This document shows positions 17,186 through 25,251 of a stretch of DNA of 64,000 nucleotides, piece after piece. The translations under genes and the position numbers were made by a program. The stretch is from Sphingobacteriia bacterium (GTDB taxonomy: Bacteria > Bacteroidota > Bacteroidia > Chitinophagales > Chitinophagaceae). The notes beneath the pieces were generated by a model. The model worked only from the letters and a program-made list of their open reading frames with translations, had not been told where the DNA came from and searched no databases. Location of the stretch: NCBI GenBank assembly GCA_015999745.1, contig JAECQP010000006.1:30846-94845 (forward strand). Direction: 5' to 3'. Numbering within the stretch: position 1 is the first letter of the stretch; every line of letters begins with the position of its first letter.

Positions 17186-18525
17186 TAATTTTCTTTTACG
17201 GACGCTGTGGTACCAGCGGCTGTTTTTTCCTTATCACCGAATTCTGATATCGGAATAATGGTAACAAACTTTGATAACAGGGTGAATAGTAAAAAGAAAG
17301 TGGCTATACCGGCAAATGTCAGCGCCCACTCAACCCAGGTTGCAGAGTACTTTATATACTCCGGTCTTGTATCCTGCATTGGAAGCAGTGTTGATTCCAG
17401 TGTGGGGACAATAATCAGGTATCGTTTCACCCAAAGTGCAATAACCATGAAGAAAGAGGCAATCGTGATTAGGCCCGGCTTCCTGGTAAACGGTATGGCT
17501 ACAACCAAAATCGGCAGCAGTATACCCGCGATGTTTGTAAACAGGAACCATCCGCCATAATATTCCAGGGTAAATAATTTCTCAATCACTTCATTATCCC
17601 ATTTTGCGGAACCAAACCAGGCAGTCAGGTATTCTGAAAAAGTAAAATACCCGTATGCAGCTCCCAGTACCATCATAATATACCCCAGGTATACAAAATG
17701 CTGATCTGTGAGCAGGCTGTTGAGTTTATACATTTTCCGGTACACCCACATGGCCATGATCAATACTCCGGTACCGGAGTAAATAGCTGCGAGCACAAAG
17801 TAAGGGCCGAAGATTGAACTGTGCCATCCCGGCCGCAGTGTCATACCGAAAATCCAGGAAAGAACAGAGTGTACAATGATGGCGAGTGGAATAATCATAA
17901 TGGCCATCAGATCGGTAGAGATTTTGATATGTCTTTTCTGACTGGGTGTTCCCCTGTAACCGATAGCCAGTATGCTATATAATTTTTGTTTCCATTTGGG
18001 AATATTCAGTTTGGCATCCCTGTATATGGCGAAGTCCTTAATTAAAGCCAGGTAGAGAAATATTACACTACCGGTGAAATAAGTGGTGATCGCCAATACA
18101 TCCCAGGTAATAGGCGATTGAAGTCTTGGATAAAGGAAAAGGTGATGCAGCCGGTCCAGCCTTCCCACACACAACAGGATAAACACAGGTCCGATCATTG
18201 TGGCTATAACTGTAATTATTTCTGCAATACGGATAATCGGTTTTCTCCATTCAACATGAAGTATATGGAGCAGGCCGGAGATTACTGCGCCTGCATAACT
18301 GATACCGATAAAGAAAATAAAGTTGGCAATATATAATCCCCACACCACATTATCCCTCATCCCTGTAACAATATGCCCGTCGGCTACCTGCAGGTATAAA
18401 GCATATCCACCTACAAGAATCCACAGGAGAAAGAAAATAGTCCATCCCCAGGTTTTCTTTCCGTAGGTTTCAATAACCGGTTTCTGTTTTTCAAAAATGT
18501 CTTTTTGATATTGATTGAGTTCCAT
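17185..18525 (-). CDS. NrfD/PsrC-type quinone-interacting membrane anchor
   Basis: 446 aa polytopic protein with about ten membrane helices and conserved family segments such as GMRDNVVWGLYIANFIFFIGISYAGAVISG near the N-terminus and LHILHVEWRKPIIRIAE. NrfD/PsrC/ActC subunits bind menaquinol and pass electrons to a four-cluster Fe-S partner. That partner is encoded 44 nt upstream. The next gene overlaps by one base. The length is close to ActC and larger than PsrC. Direction of electron flow (quinol oxidation or quinone reduction) cannot be read from the sequence. Confidence 0.92.
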   Translation of the reverse strand: MELNQYQKDIFEKQKPVIETYGKKTWGWTIFFLLWILVGGYALYLQVADGHIVTGMRDNVVWGLYIANFIFFIGISYAGAVISGLLHILHVEWRKPIIRIAEIITVIATMIGPVFILLCVGRLDRLHHLFLYPRLQSPITWDVLAITTYFTGSVIFLYLALIKDFAIYRDAKLNIPKWKQKLYSILAIGYRGTPSQKRHIKISTDLMAIMIIPLAIIVHSVLSWIFGMTLRPGWHSSIFGPYFVLAAIYSGTGVLIMAMWVYRKMYKLNSLLTDQHFVYLGYIMMVLGAAYGYFTFSEYLTAWFGSAKWDNEVIEKLFTLEYYGGWFLFTNIAGILLPILVVAIPFTRKPGLITIASFFMVIALWVKRYLIIVPTLESTLLPMQDTRPEYIKYSATWVEWALTFAGIATFFLLFTLLSKFVTIIPISEFGDKEKTAAGTTASVKEN

Positions 18526-18569
18526 AATAATTGATGTTCGTTGTTTAAACTAAACCCGGCAACAGCTGT

Positions 18570-19541
18570 TTATTCAGCGCCGCCTTCCATTACATCCCTG
18601 AACCTCGCTTTGAGCTGATCGGGGAGATTTTCATATCCCCTCTCAACCGGAAACTGACGATCTTTAGGAGGCAGGTAATAAACACGTGGCTTGGTACCCA
18701 GTTCTTCCTGGAACCGATAGGCAGCCCTGTCTTTGATCAGCTGGGTAAAGCTTACCGTTTCATCACCATTAGACACGGTATCTTCATTTTCATCGCCAAA
18801 ATAAAACACACCATTAGGGCAGGCTTCCACACATGGGGGGAGTAATCCTTCCCTGGATCTGTCGGGACAGAAATCGCATTTTTCTACGGTGCCTACCCGC
18901 GCAGGAATTCCTGTTTCCGGAGAGTACTGCTGATTAGCGATGGCCTCGGGCATAACCGGATCTGTCCAGTTGAATACCCTGGTAGAATAAGGGCAGGCAG
19001 CCATGCAGAACTTACAACCGATGCAGCGTTCGTTATCGATTAAAACCAGTCCATCCTGTCTTTTAAAGGTTGCGTCTACAGGGCAAACTTTAACACAGGG
19101 CGGATTATCACAATGGAAACATTGTTTAGGGAACCAGTAAGGGGCGGCCTTATCGCTGTCTTTCATCAGTTTCACGGTAAGCCACTCTGTTTCCTGAGGT
19201 CTGTAATGCCATTTCTGACAGGCGGATACACATTTACGGGCGTTCTTACACCTGGAGAGATCCACTACCATCACAAACTTTTTACCCGCCATTCCTTCTC
19301 TGGCCTCCAGCTTAGACACGATTGCCATATGCTCCTGGTGATTCAGGTAAGCTGAATCAATCTCTACAATTTCTCCTTCCGGTGAAAGCAGTTTTACTTT
19401 CTCTCCAACCGGTTGTACGGGCTTTTTAGAAGAACAGGAACAGGCCAGGCTTCCGCAGGCTGCGGTTGCAATACCCGCAATGGCAGCCGTTTTTATGAAA
19501 TCCCGTCTGCTGTTATCATTTATTTCCTCTTGTTGTTTCAT
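18570..19541 (-). CDS. TAT-exported four-motif Fe-S protein with one incomplete cluster motif
   Basis: 323 aa, similar to the B subunits of DMSO-reductase-family complexes. A twin-arginine SRRDFIKTAA (11-20) precedes a hydrophobic run and a Cys-rich region (CGSLACSCS). Cluster motifs are C98-x5-C104-x3-C108, in which the second Cys is replaced by Ala101 (CKNARKC); C141-C144-C149-C153; C173-C176-C179-C183; and C222-C225-C237-C241. Motifs II-IV fit [4Fe-4S]; motif I would suit [3Fe-4S] or lack a full cluster. It mediates electron transfer between the NrfD anchor and a periplasmic partner. There is no molybdopterin subunit in the operon. Confidence 0.9.
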   Translation of the reverse strand: MKQQEEINDNSRRDFIKTAAIAGIATAACGSLACSCSSKKPVQPVGEKVKLLSPEGEIVEIDSAYLNHQEHMAIVSKLEAREGMAGKKFVMVVDLSRCKNARKCVSACQKWHYRPQETEWLTVKLMKDSDKAAPYWFPKQCFHCDNPPCVKVCPVDATFKRQDGLVLIDNERCIGCKFCMAACPYSTRVFNWTDPVMPEAIANQQYSPETGIPARVGTVEKCDFCPDRSREGLLPPCVEACPNGVFYFGDENEDTVSNGDETVSFTQLIKDRAAYRFQEELGTKPRVYYLPPKDRQFPVERGYENLPDQLKARFRDVMEGGAE

Positions 19542-19559
19542 ATGCAGATTTGAATAGGA

Positions 19560-19805
19560 TCAACGATTGTTTTCTTTGGAAGGATTATTCATCCACTGAT
19601 AGATCTCCTGATTGCTGGATTTTATCTTCTTTGAAGCAGCCTCCAGAATCGATTTCTCAACTTCAACCAGCCTGCCATCTGCTGTCAGCATCTTTACCAT
19701 CTCGGGATTCTCCTTACCATCAGTTGAAATGTTGGCACCTTTTCCGGGCACCAATAAAGACAGGAAGCCCCTGCGGCTCCTGTCTTTCTGGTTATTATTT
19801 TCCAT
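19560..19805 (-). CDS. Small protein with twin-arginine motif, partner of the Fe-S subunit
   Basis: 81 aa. It carries SRRGFLSLL at residues 10-18, resembling a TAT motif, but little hydrophobic core follows (VPGKGANIS). The segment KMLTADGRLVEVEKSIL resembles KLLSPEGEIVEIDSAYL near the N-terminus of the adjacent Fe-S protein. It sits 18 nt upstream of that gene and 12 nt after the barrel gene, so it is a real member of the operon. It may be a small structural subunit or maturation factor. No named family recognised. Confidence 0.72.
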   Translation of the reverse strand: MENNNQKDRSRRGFLSLLVPGKGANISTDGKENPEMVKMLTADGRLVEVEKSILEAASKKIKSSNQEIYQWMNNPSKENNR

Positions 19806-19817
19806 GAGAATATTATT

Positions 19818-20747
19818 TTAGAAATTCCACAATCTGGTAATATTGAAGCCGATCACAAAATGACCGATGGTATAATCATTCTGATTATACATATGGTTGT
19901 ACTGTGGAAGTGAATAACGATAATTTCCTACAAACACCTGGAAGCCGTGACCACTTGAATTCATATCCAGTCCAAGACTCAGATTCGGGCGTGGGTTATT
20001 CATCGGGTGTTGGGTCAGCGGCTGATCATAATTGAACATGATCGCAGTTTTTGGTGAAATTTTATACCGGCCGCTCAGCGAAAAGGATAAATGATCATTC
20101 TTCATTGCAGGCTGGATCACATTATTTGCATCGTAATAGCCTTCCACGTTATTAAAGTGTATGTAGTTGAAAGCTGCCTGTGCGGAAAAGGCATCACAGA
20201 ATTTACGGGCTACCATAATCTGGTTGAAGAAACTAAACCGGTCGGATGTGTTGATGATTGGCAATGACAAACTCTTTGCTCTTGTATCCATTGCCGCATT
20301 TCCATAATAAGTAACCGATACCGGCATACTATTATCAGTTTTCTGCTTTAAGATGGCATATTTTGCATTGAAGTCTACCAGCATATTGTAATTGCCCGCT
20401 CCAAAACCTATCTGCAGATCTTTCACCGGAACATAGCTGAACCCTAAGCGCATATTGGCCGCTGCAAAAATGCCGAACAGATCCTTAAAGCCTTTGTCTA
20501 CCGTTCCGAAACGGTGATTGATTGCAAACTCAAAAGTTCCTTTGATAGGCACCATCACGGTTTGATTATCAATCATCAGGTTACCACCGAATGTATTCTT
20601 TGTATAGGATACTTTTTTCACTGCCGGCCGGGCGCTCTCCGTAGAATCCTGCGCCATTAGTCCGTTCCCGGTTATTACTGTGCAAACCAGCAGCAGCATG
20701 AATACGCGGAAACCAGTGAACAACAGATGAATATTTCTTTTTTTCAT
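19818..20747 (-). CDS. DUF5777-type outer-membrane beta-barrel protein
   Basis: About 309 aa from ATG 20747 (MKKRNIHLLFTGFRVFMLLL, signal peptide); the ORF track start at 20804 reads through the preceding gene and is rejected. The mature protein begins with an NTFGGNLMIDNQTVMVPIKG segment and FEFAINHRFGTVDKGFKDLFG, the pattern of the DUF5777 family, followed by amphipathic strands ending ITRLWNF with a terminal Phe, as in outer-membrane barrels. Role unknown. Its place between heme proteins and Fe-S/NrfD genes suggests an outer-membrane conduit or anchor. Confidence 0.82.
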   Translation of the reverse strand: MKKRNIHLLFTGFRVFMLLLVCTVITGNGLMAQDSTESARPAVKKVSYTKNTFGGNLMIDNQTVMVPIKGTFEFAINHRFGTVDKGFKDLFGIFAAANMRLGFSYVPVKDLQIGFGAGNYNMLVDFNAKYAILKQKTDNSMPVSVTYYGNAAMDTRAKSLSLPIINTSDRFSFFNQIMVARKFCDAFSAQAAFNYIHFNNVEGYYDANNVIQPAMKNDHLSFSLSGRYKISPKTAIMFNYDQPLTQHPMNNPRPNLSLGLDMNSSGHGFQVFVGNYRYSLPQYNHMYNQNDYTIGHFVIGFNITRLWNF

Positions 20748-20757
20748 TGTAATTGAT

Positions 20758-21156
20758 TTAATTGTTTTTGGCACCTTGTTTAATCCATGCATAAATTTTT
20801 GCATTGATTTCCGGATCAGGTCCTGCGCCTACAGGCATTACAGGTGATTTTTTACCATTCAACCATAGCATTAGTAAGCTGTTGTCCGGGTCTGTTGCTT
20901 TCAGGTAGTTCCCGGAAGAAAGTGAAGTAAAAGCGCTTGCTGCCATGAGGTTGGGTGCTTTACCGCCTGTGTTATGACATCCGCTTGCAATACAACTCTT
21001 TTCAAAAATGGGAATGATATCTTTTTTAAAGCTCATTTCGGTGGTAATGGAACTACCGGGATTTTCGACGATCGTAACCGTTTTATAACAACCAGACAGG
21101 GCAAATATGATCATGGTAACCAACCCGGATAATATTGCTGTTTTTTTTGTGAACAT
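20758..21156 (-). CDS. Lipoprotein with an atypical CX4CH heme motif (planctomycete-cytochrome-like)
   Basis: 132 aa. A lipobox (ALSGC, Cys23) follows a basic, hydrophobic N-terminus. The domain opens with SFKKDIIPIFEKSCIASGCHNTGGKAPNL, in which C55-x4-C60-H61 is a heme-binding motif with four spacer residues rather than two. MPVGAGPDPEINAKIYAWIKQGA near the end supplies a possible Met ligand and the terminal helix typical of the PF07635-like cytochrome domain. Heme attachment is predicted, not certain. It lies 36 nt after the EB_dh-like gene and 10 nt before the barrel gene. Confidence 0.82.
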   Translation of the reverse strand: MFTKKTAILSGLVTMIIFALSGCYKTVTIVENPGSSITTEMSFKKDIIPIFEKSCIASGCHNTGGKAPNLMAASAFTSLSSGNYLKATDPDNSLLMLWLNGKKSPVMPVGAGPDPEINAKIYAWIKQGAKNN

Positions 21157-21192
21157 GATATTTTGTTTTAAGTAAAACAGTCAGTTACCTTG

Positions 21193-22506
21193 TTATTTCT
21201 GGAATCTCAACAGCAGCCCTGGATGAATACCATGCTGGTTGTTACACCTGTTCCAGAAAGCCACACCAAATGGCTGATCATTTAAACTGGAGAAATCAAC
21301 GTCCTGGTTCAACACATCTGTTGTTTTCAATAAACGCTTGTATTCATATATCCAGCCCGATCCTGTATACACTGCAGACATACCGATATCAGCACGGCCG
21401 CGGAGTACAGGAGCAACAATATTCCCGGGGAAACATTTAGCGCCAATCTCAGCAGTAGCAGATGTGCCCAGGCGTTGATACTCAGTTCCAACAGTTGGAT
21501 CAATAGTACCTCCGTTATAAGTTAATACACCAGTAGAGCTTACAGCAGTAACCAGTTTAGCAGTGCCGCCAGCCAGTGTATCAGCTGCTTTGATAAAATC
21601 AGCAGTAGAACCTGGGATAATCCATTTTGGTACAGCAACTGTAGTACCGGTACCGTCCAGCTTAAGGTTTTGTGTATTGGCAATAGATCCCTGAGTTGCA
21701 TCAGCAGTGTAAGCCGGACGGAATGGCCATGTTGCTGATTTGGTTCCGTCCAATACCAGGTCATCAAAGTGACGACCGTTACCATTACCACCTGTTACAG
21801 CAGTATAAGTAGGTCCGCCGGCCCAGTCCTGATAGTTATCATCCATGTTGCCAAATGCCAATCCTCTGTTAGGGTGCAACCACCACATATCGATTTTCTC
21901 ATTTACTCCATTGGTATAGTGGTTACCACCGGTACCAGGGCTCATTGCAGCAGGTGTTTTTGAATAGTCGAGATAAGGGCCAAATACGTGGCAGGAAGCA
22001 TAGCAGGTTTGGGTAGCAAACTTAGCGGTGGAATTATTCACATTCCAGAGCATGGAAAACTTGTCTTCACCAAAACCGATTCTGGTCATTACACCATTGG
22101 CATCAAAGCTTTTGGAAGTTCCTTCTTTTGCCCAAAGTTTGGTGGTAGGGTTGAAATACCATGGAGCAGATTTAATGCTCTTGTCGTTATCCCTGATCTC
22201 AGCAAGGAAATAGATGTACTGGCCATCGTACATGGAACGGAGCGTTCCGGTGTAAGTTTCTCCGATATAACCAGTGAATAAGTTGCTTCCCGGATCTGGT
22301 ACGGTAGCTGTTAAATTCACTTTAGTCGCATTGTCCCAAATAGCATCAATAGTTCCGTCAATCGTAGGAACGGTTGATGTTTTGTAAGAAAGCAGTTCAT
22401 TGGAATTAGCGGAAGTTACCGGTGCTACTACCTGCGCATTCTTTGTACAATACGCAAAAAGCAGGCTGAAGGAAACAAACAGAAAAAGTGTTAGTGAGGT
22501 TTTCAT
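21193..22506 (-). CDS. Ethylbenzene-dehydrogenase-related heme-binding lipoprotein
   Basis: 437 aa, first gene of the operon. A lipobox-like LLFAYC (Cys20) suggests an outer-membrane-attached lipoprotein. The domain PTIDGTIDAIWDNATKVNL...YIYFLAEIRDNDKS fits the EB_dh family, whose reference members bind heme b as the gamma subunit of Mo-enzymes. Within it lies CYASCH (168-173), a CX3CH motif of unusual spacing that might attach heme covalently. The C-terminal EYKRLLKTTDVLNQDVDF...GVAFWNR also fits the fold. It may be the outermost electron donor or acceptor of the system. Confidence 0.82.
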   Translation of the reverse strand: MKTSLTLFLFVSFSLLFAYCTKNAQVVAPVTSANSNELLSYKTSTVPTIDGTIDAIWDNATKVNLTATVPDPGSNLFTGYIGETYTGTLRSMYDGQYIYFLAEIRDNDKSIKSAPWYFNPTTKLWAKEGTSKSFDANGVMTRIGFGEDKFSMLWNVNNSTAKFATQTCYASCHVFGPYLDYSKTPAAMSPGTGGNHYTNGVNEKIDMWWLHPNRGLAFGNMDDNYQDWAGGPTYTAVTGGNGNGRHFDDLVLDGTKSATWPFRPAYTADATQGSIANTQNLKLDGTGTTVAVPKWIIPGSTADFIKAADTLAGGTAKLVTAVSSTGVLTYNGGTIDPTVGTEYQRLGTSATAEIGAKCFPGNIVAPVLRGRADIGMSAVYTGSGWIYEYKRLLKTTDVLNQDVDFSSLNDQPFGVAFWNRCNNQHGIHPGLLLRFQK

Positions 22507-22545
22507 ATATAACTGATTTTTGTTAATACATTGTTATCTGACAAA

Positions 22546-22556
22546 ATTGTGACAAT
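22546..22556. promoter_or_regulatory. Palindromic ATTGT-G-ACAAT element upstream of the respiratory operon
   Basis: An 11-nt odd palindrome about 40 nt upstream of the EB_dh-like start. The 10-mer ATTGTGACAA recurs at 4315-4324 upstream of actA. It could be an operator; no consensus -7 box could be placed with confidence beside it. Confidence 0.35.
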
Positions 22557-22686
22557 AAAACAGGGGGGCCAATGTCGGGCATCAGACAGTATTATGACAT
22601 TAATCATATTTTAAACCCCATTTTATCGCTATAATTATCAAATTTTAACGATTCAGAACCATTAACACTTATGGTATATACGAAAT

Positions 22687-22724
22687 AGTAGCTATGGGTT
22701 GGCGCAATAGAATGCGCAACTACT
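22687..22724. repeat. Imperfect palindrome AGTAG..TTGgCGCA/TGCGCAA..CTACT
   Basis: AGTAG and CTACT flank TTG(G)CGCA-ATAGAA-TGCGCAA, giving an imperfect double stem in the 300-nt gap 22507-22806. The gap holds no gene. The GGTTG...GCAACTAC pattern recurs at 14549-14568. Confidence 0.4.
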
Positions 22725-22806
22725 TGTGAATGTGCATCTTGCTGTTAAATACACAAAAAGGGTCTGACTATTATGATACAGATATTAAAATGACCTGGCC
22801 CTGGAC

Positions 22807-23931
22807 TTACAGAAGGTTAATACATTCTTCAGCCAGGCCAAAACTCAGGGTCATACCTGCACCCCCCAGTCCGTTTAATATGTACACATTATCGGAAGGG
22901 TGGAGGAATAAATGGGAGGCCCCATTGACCATTTTGGGATAAACACCATTCCAGGACTGGGTTAGTTTCCAGTCGGAGATGAGCGCAAACTGCCGCAGGT
23001 ATTGCAAAATCATTTCGTTGATTGCTGTCCGGTCGAACGGATCATGGGTTAATCCGTACTCATGAGAATCCCCCACTGTTAATTCCCCTAAATTGTTCTG
23101 CGATACCATTACATGTATACCATAGCGGAGATACTCCGCCATTTCTGTTTCATACCGCTGCTTCAATGCAGCAAGTGAAGGCGCTGCTTTAAAACTATGA
23201 TAGTGTATCAGGGAGAGCCCGCCACAAAGTGACGTACCGAGATCATAGCCCTGAACGCTGCTCTTAAAACGCATCATTTGCAATTTGCACCGGGTAATTT
23301 CAATACCCGCAAACAAAGAAGGATAAAGGGTTTCAAAATCCGCACCGCTGCAAATAAAGATGAGATCTGCCCCTATCCATGCTGATCCGGTGTATACTTT
23401 ATTATTTTCCACGGCGCTTATTGCTGTTCCCCAAATGAATTTAACATCCAGAAACTCAGCCAGGTATTCTGCAATATTTCCAATTGCAATCCGTGGGTCT
23501 ACAATCATCTCGGAAGCACTGTATAAACCTCCCATTAAATTGTCCGGGTTAACCGAACCTGATTTTTCGATTACGCCTTTCTTATCTAATAATTCAACCT
23601 CACGGCCCTCAGCCTTAAATATTTCATATAATTCCTGCAACACAGTCCATTCATCGTCATAATAGGCGGCATGAATGCTGCCGGTTTCACTGTATGCCAG
23701 CCCGGTGCTATCGGCGATATCCTTCCAAATGGCTTTGCTTCTCTCCGCCCTGTTATGCAGTTCTCCTGCTGGTTGGCCAATGGGCCACACCATACCGAAA
23801 TTTCTGATAGATGCACCAACAGCCTTATCTGTTTTTTCAATCACAGTAACGTCTAATCCCTTTAAACTCAGTGCCCGGGCTGTTGCCAGCCCTACAATAC
23901 CTGCTCCGATTACGACTGCCTTCTGTTTCAT
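22807..23931 (-). CDS. FAD-dependent oxidoreductase of the phosphonate-associated HpnW/PbfD type
   Basis: 374 aa DAO-fold flavoenzyme. The N-terminal dinucleotide motif is VIGAGIVGLATARAL, with a terminal GLGGAGMTLSFGLAE. The segment GASIRNFGMVWPIGQP resembles the subfamily found in 2-aminoethylphosphonate gene clusters (TIGR03364-like). Characterised relatives oxidise the amine of aminoethylphosphonate or N-methylated versions to phosphonoacetaldehyde. It overlaps the DUF5690 gene by 4 nt and is the last gene of a tight cassette with PhnZ- and PhnX-like genes, which supports this role. Substrate specificity is inferred. Confidence 0.87.
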   Translation of the reverse strand: MKQKAVVIGAGIVGLATARALSLKGLDVTVIEKTDKAVGASIRNFGMVWPIGQPAGELHNRAERSKAIWKDIADSTGLAYSETGSIHAAYYDDEWTVLQELYEIFKAEGREVELLDKKGVIEKSGSVNPDNLMGGLYSASEMIVDPRIAIGNIAEYLAEFLDVKFIWGTAISAVENNKVYTGSAWIGADLIFICSGADFETLYPSLFAGIEITRCKLQMMRFKSSVQGYDLGTSLCGGLSLIHYHSFKAAPSLAALKQRYETEMAEYLRYGIHVMVSQNNLGELTVGDSHEYGLTHDPFDRTAINEMILQYLRQFALISDWKLTQSWNGVYPKMVNGASHLFLHPSDNVYILNGLGGAGMTLSFGLAEECINLL

Positions 23932-25247
23932 AAATAAGGTTGGGTTTTTATGTATCCGGTGTATGATCTATATAGTTTGTGGTGAATCTGAACTGTGTAA
24001 AATATCAATGCCACCCCTACAATGGATGATGTATAAAACAGATTAGAGAAAAAAGAAGTCCAGCTGTATTCTATCGTAACAAATTCCTTAATCAGCAGAA
24101 CCAGCACTGTTCCTAGGTAACCAAAAGCGTCTGCTATATACATTACAAAGCCAACATTTGCTTTTAGTTCATACACAGAAAGAAAGCGCTCAAAATAGAG
24201 GCAGTTAAAAGGCAAATAGGCCAGATACAAACCTGTGGTTGCAGACAGCATCCATACAAACGCACTTATTAATTGCATATTGAATAAAAGCGTAGCCACA
24301 AAAGAAAGCAACAAGCCTGCGATAATCAGGTAATGTGTACGGATAAAAGCAACATAATTACTCTTTATCAGAAAGAAGCTGGCAATAATGATCAGCACAA
24401 CCAGCGACATAATGGTACTTGTTTGAGCAAAAATGCCAATGTTAGTATGCCCGGTTTCCAACCAAAGTTCGTTGGCAAAGTCTTCACAGAAATCCCTGAC
24501 GATGGTAAATGTGGCATAGCTGATTACGATTGGGATGATCGCAAATCCAAACTGTTTTAAGAAATCATTTCGCTCTTTTCCGGTCATGGGTTTACGGATA
24601 TTTCTCTGGGCAATATCTTCTGCCGAAGGCGGCGGCATATGCCCCAGCAACCAGACTGCAGCGATCAGTGGAACGAGGAAAAAAGCTCCGGCCGTAAAGG
24701 GCATCCACCATTCGCTGACATGCATTTTCAACAATAGCCATTTCCCAACGGTTTTGGCCAGCCCGGAAGCAAAGATGAAACTGGTTGCCAGGAAGGCGCC
24801 CATGATTTCCGTGGTTCTTCTGCCTTCCAGCAACCCAAAGATCAATCCAAATATCATCCCAAGCGGAAGCCCATTGATAAAAAGACATATCATATTATAT
24901 GGCGCAGGGATTATGGCAAACAGCAGTAGGGAAACCCATGCAATACCTATAAACAGCAATATATAGTAAATCCTCTTTGCGGGATTCATTCCGGAAATAA
25001 AACGAATGCCTAAAAATTTACTGATCATATATCCCAACACCTGTGCAATCACCAGGCAAACCTTATAAGAAATACCAAGAACATAAAGATGATCGTACAA
25101 CCCAACCGTAAATGGTTTCCGGAAACCATACATACAGGAATAAGCTACAAAAGAGGCAAAAGAAGCATAAATAACAAAAAGCAGCGAAGAGCTATTCAAC
25201 TTTCTGCCAATTGTAATATGATGCTTCAATAGCCTGTTTTTGCCCAT
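23928..25247 (-). CDS. DUF5690 family MFS-like transporter, candidate phosphonate importer
   Basis: 439 aa with about 11-12 membrane helices. The opening FASFVAYSCMYGFRKPFTVGLYD matches the DUF5690 family, which resembles the GlpT/UhpC organophosphate antiporter branch in the YGFRKPF-like motif. It lies 4 nt after the PhnX-like gene and overlaps the FAD oxidase gene by 4 nt (ATGA), making it an integral part of the phosphonate cassette. No ABC-type phosphonate transporter is present here, so uptake of an organophosphonate by this protein is the natural inference. Confidence 0.85.
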   Translation of the reverse strand: MGKNRLLKHHITIGRKLNSSSLLFVIYASFASFVAYSCMYGFRKPFTVGLYDHLYVLGISYKVCLVIAQVLGYMISKFLGIRFISGMNPAKRIYYILLFIGIAWVSLLLFAIIPAPYNMICLFINGLPLGMIFGLIFGLLEGRRTTEIMGAFLATSFIFASGLAKTVGKWLLLKMHVSEWWMPFTAGAFFLVPLIAAVWLLGHMPPPSAEDIAQRNIRKPMTGKERNDFLKQFGFAIIPIVISYATFTIVRDFCEDFANELWLETGHTNIGIFAQTSTIMSLVVLIIIASFFLIKSNYVAFIRTHYLIIAGLLLSFVATLLFNMQLISAFVWMLSATTGLYLAYLPFNCLYFERFLSVYELKANVGFVMYIADAFGYLGTVLVLLIKEFVTIEYSWTSFFSNLFYTSSIVGVALIFYTVQIHHKLYRSYTGYIKTQPYL

Positions 25248-25251
25248 GTCG

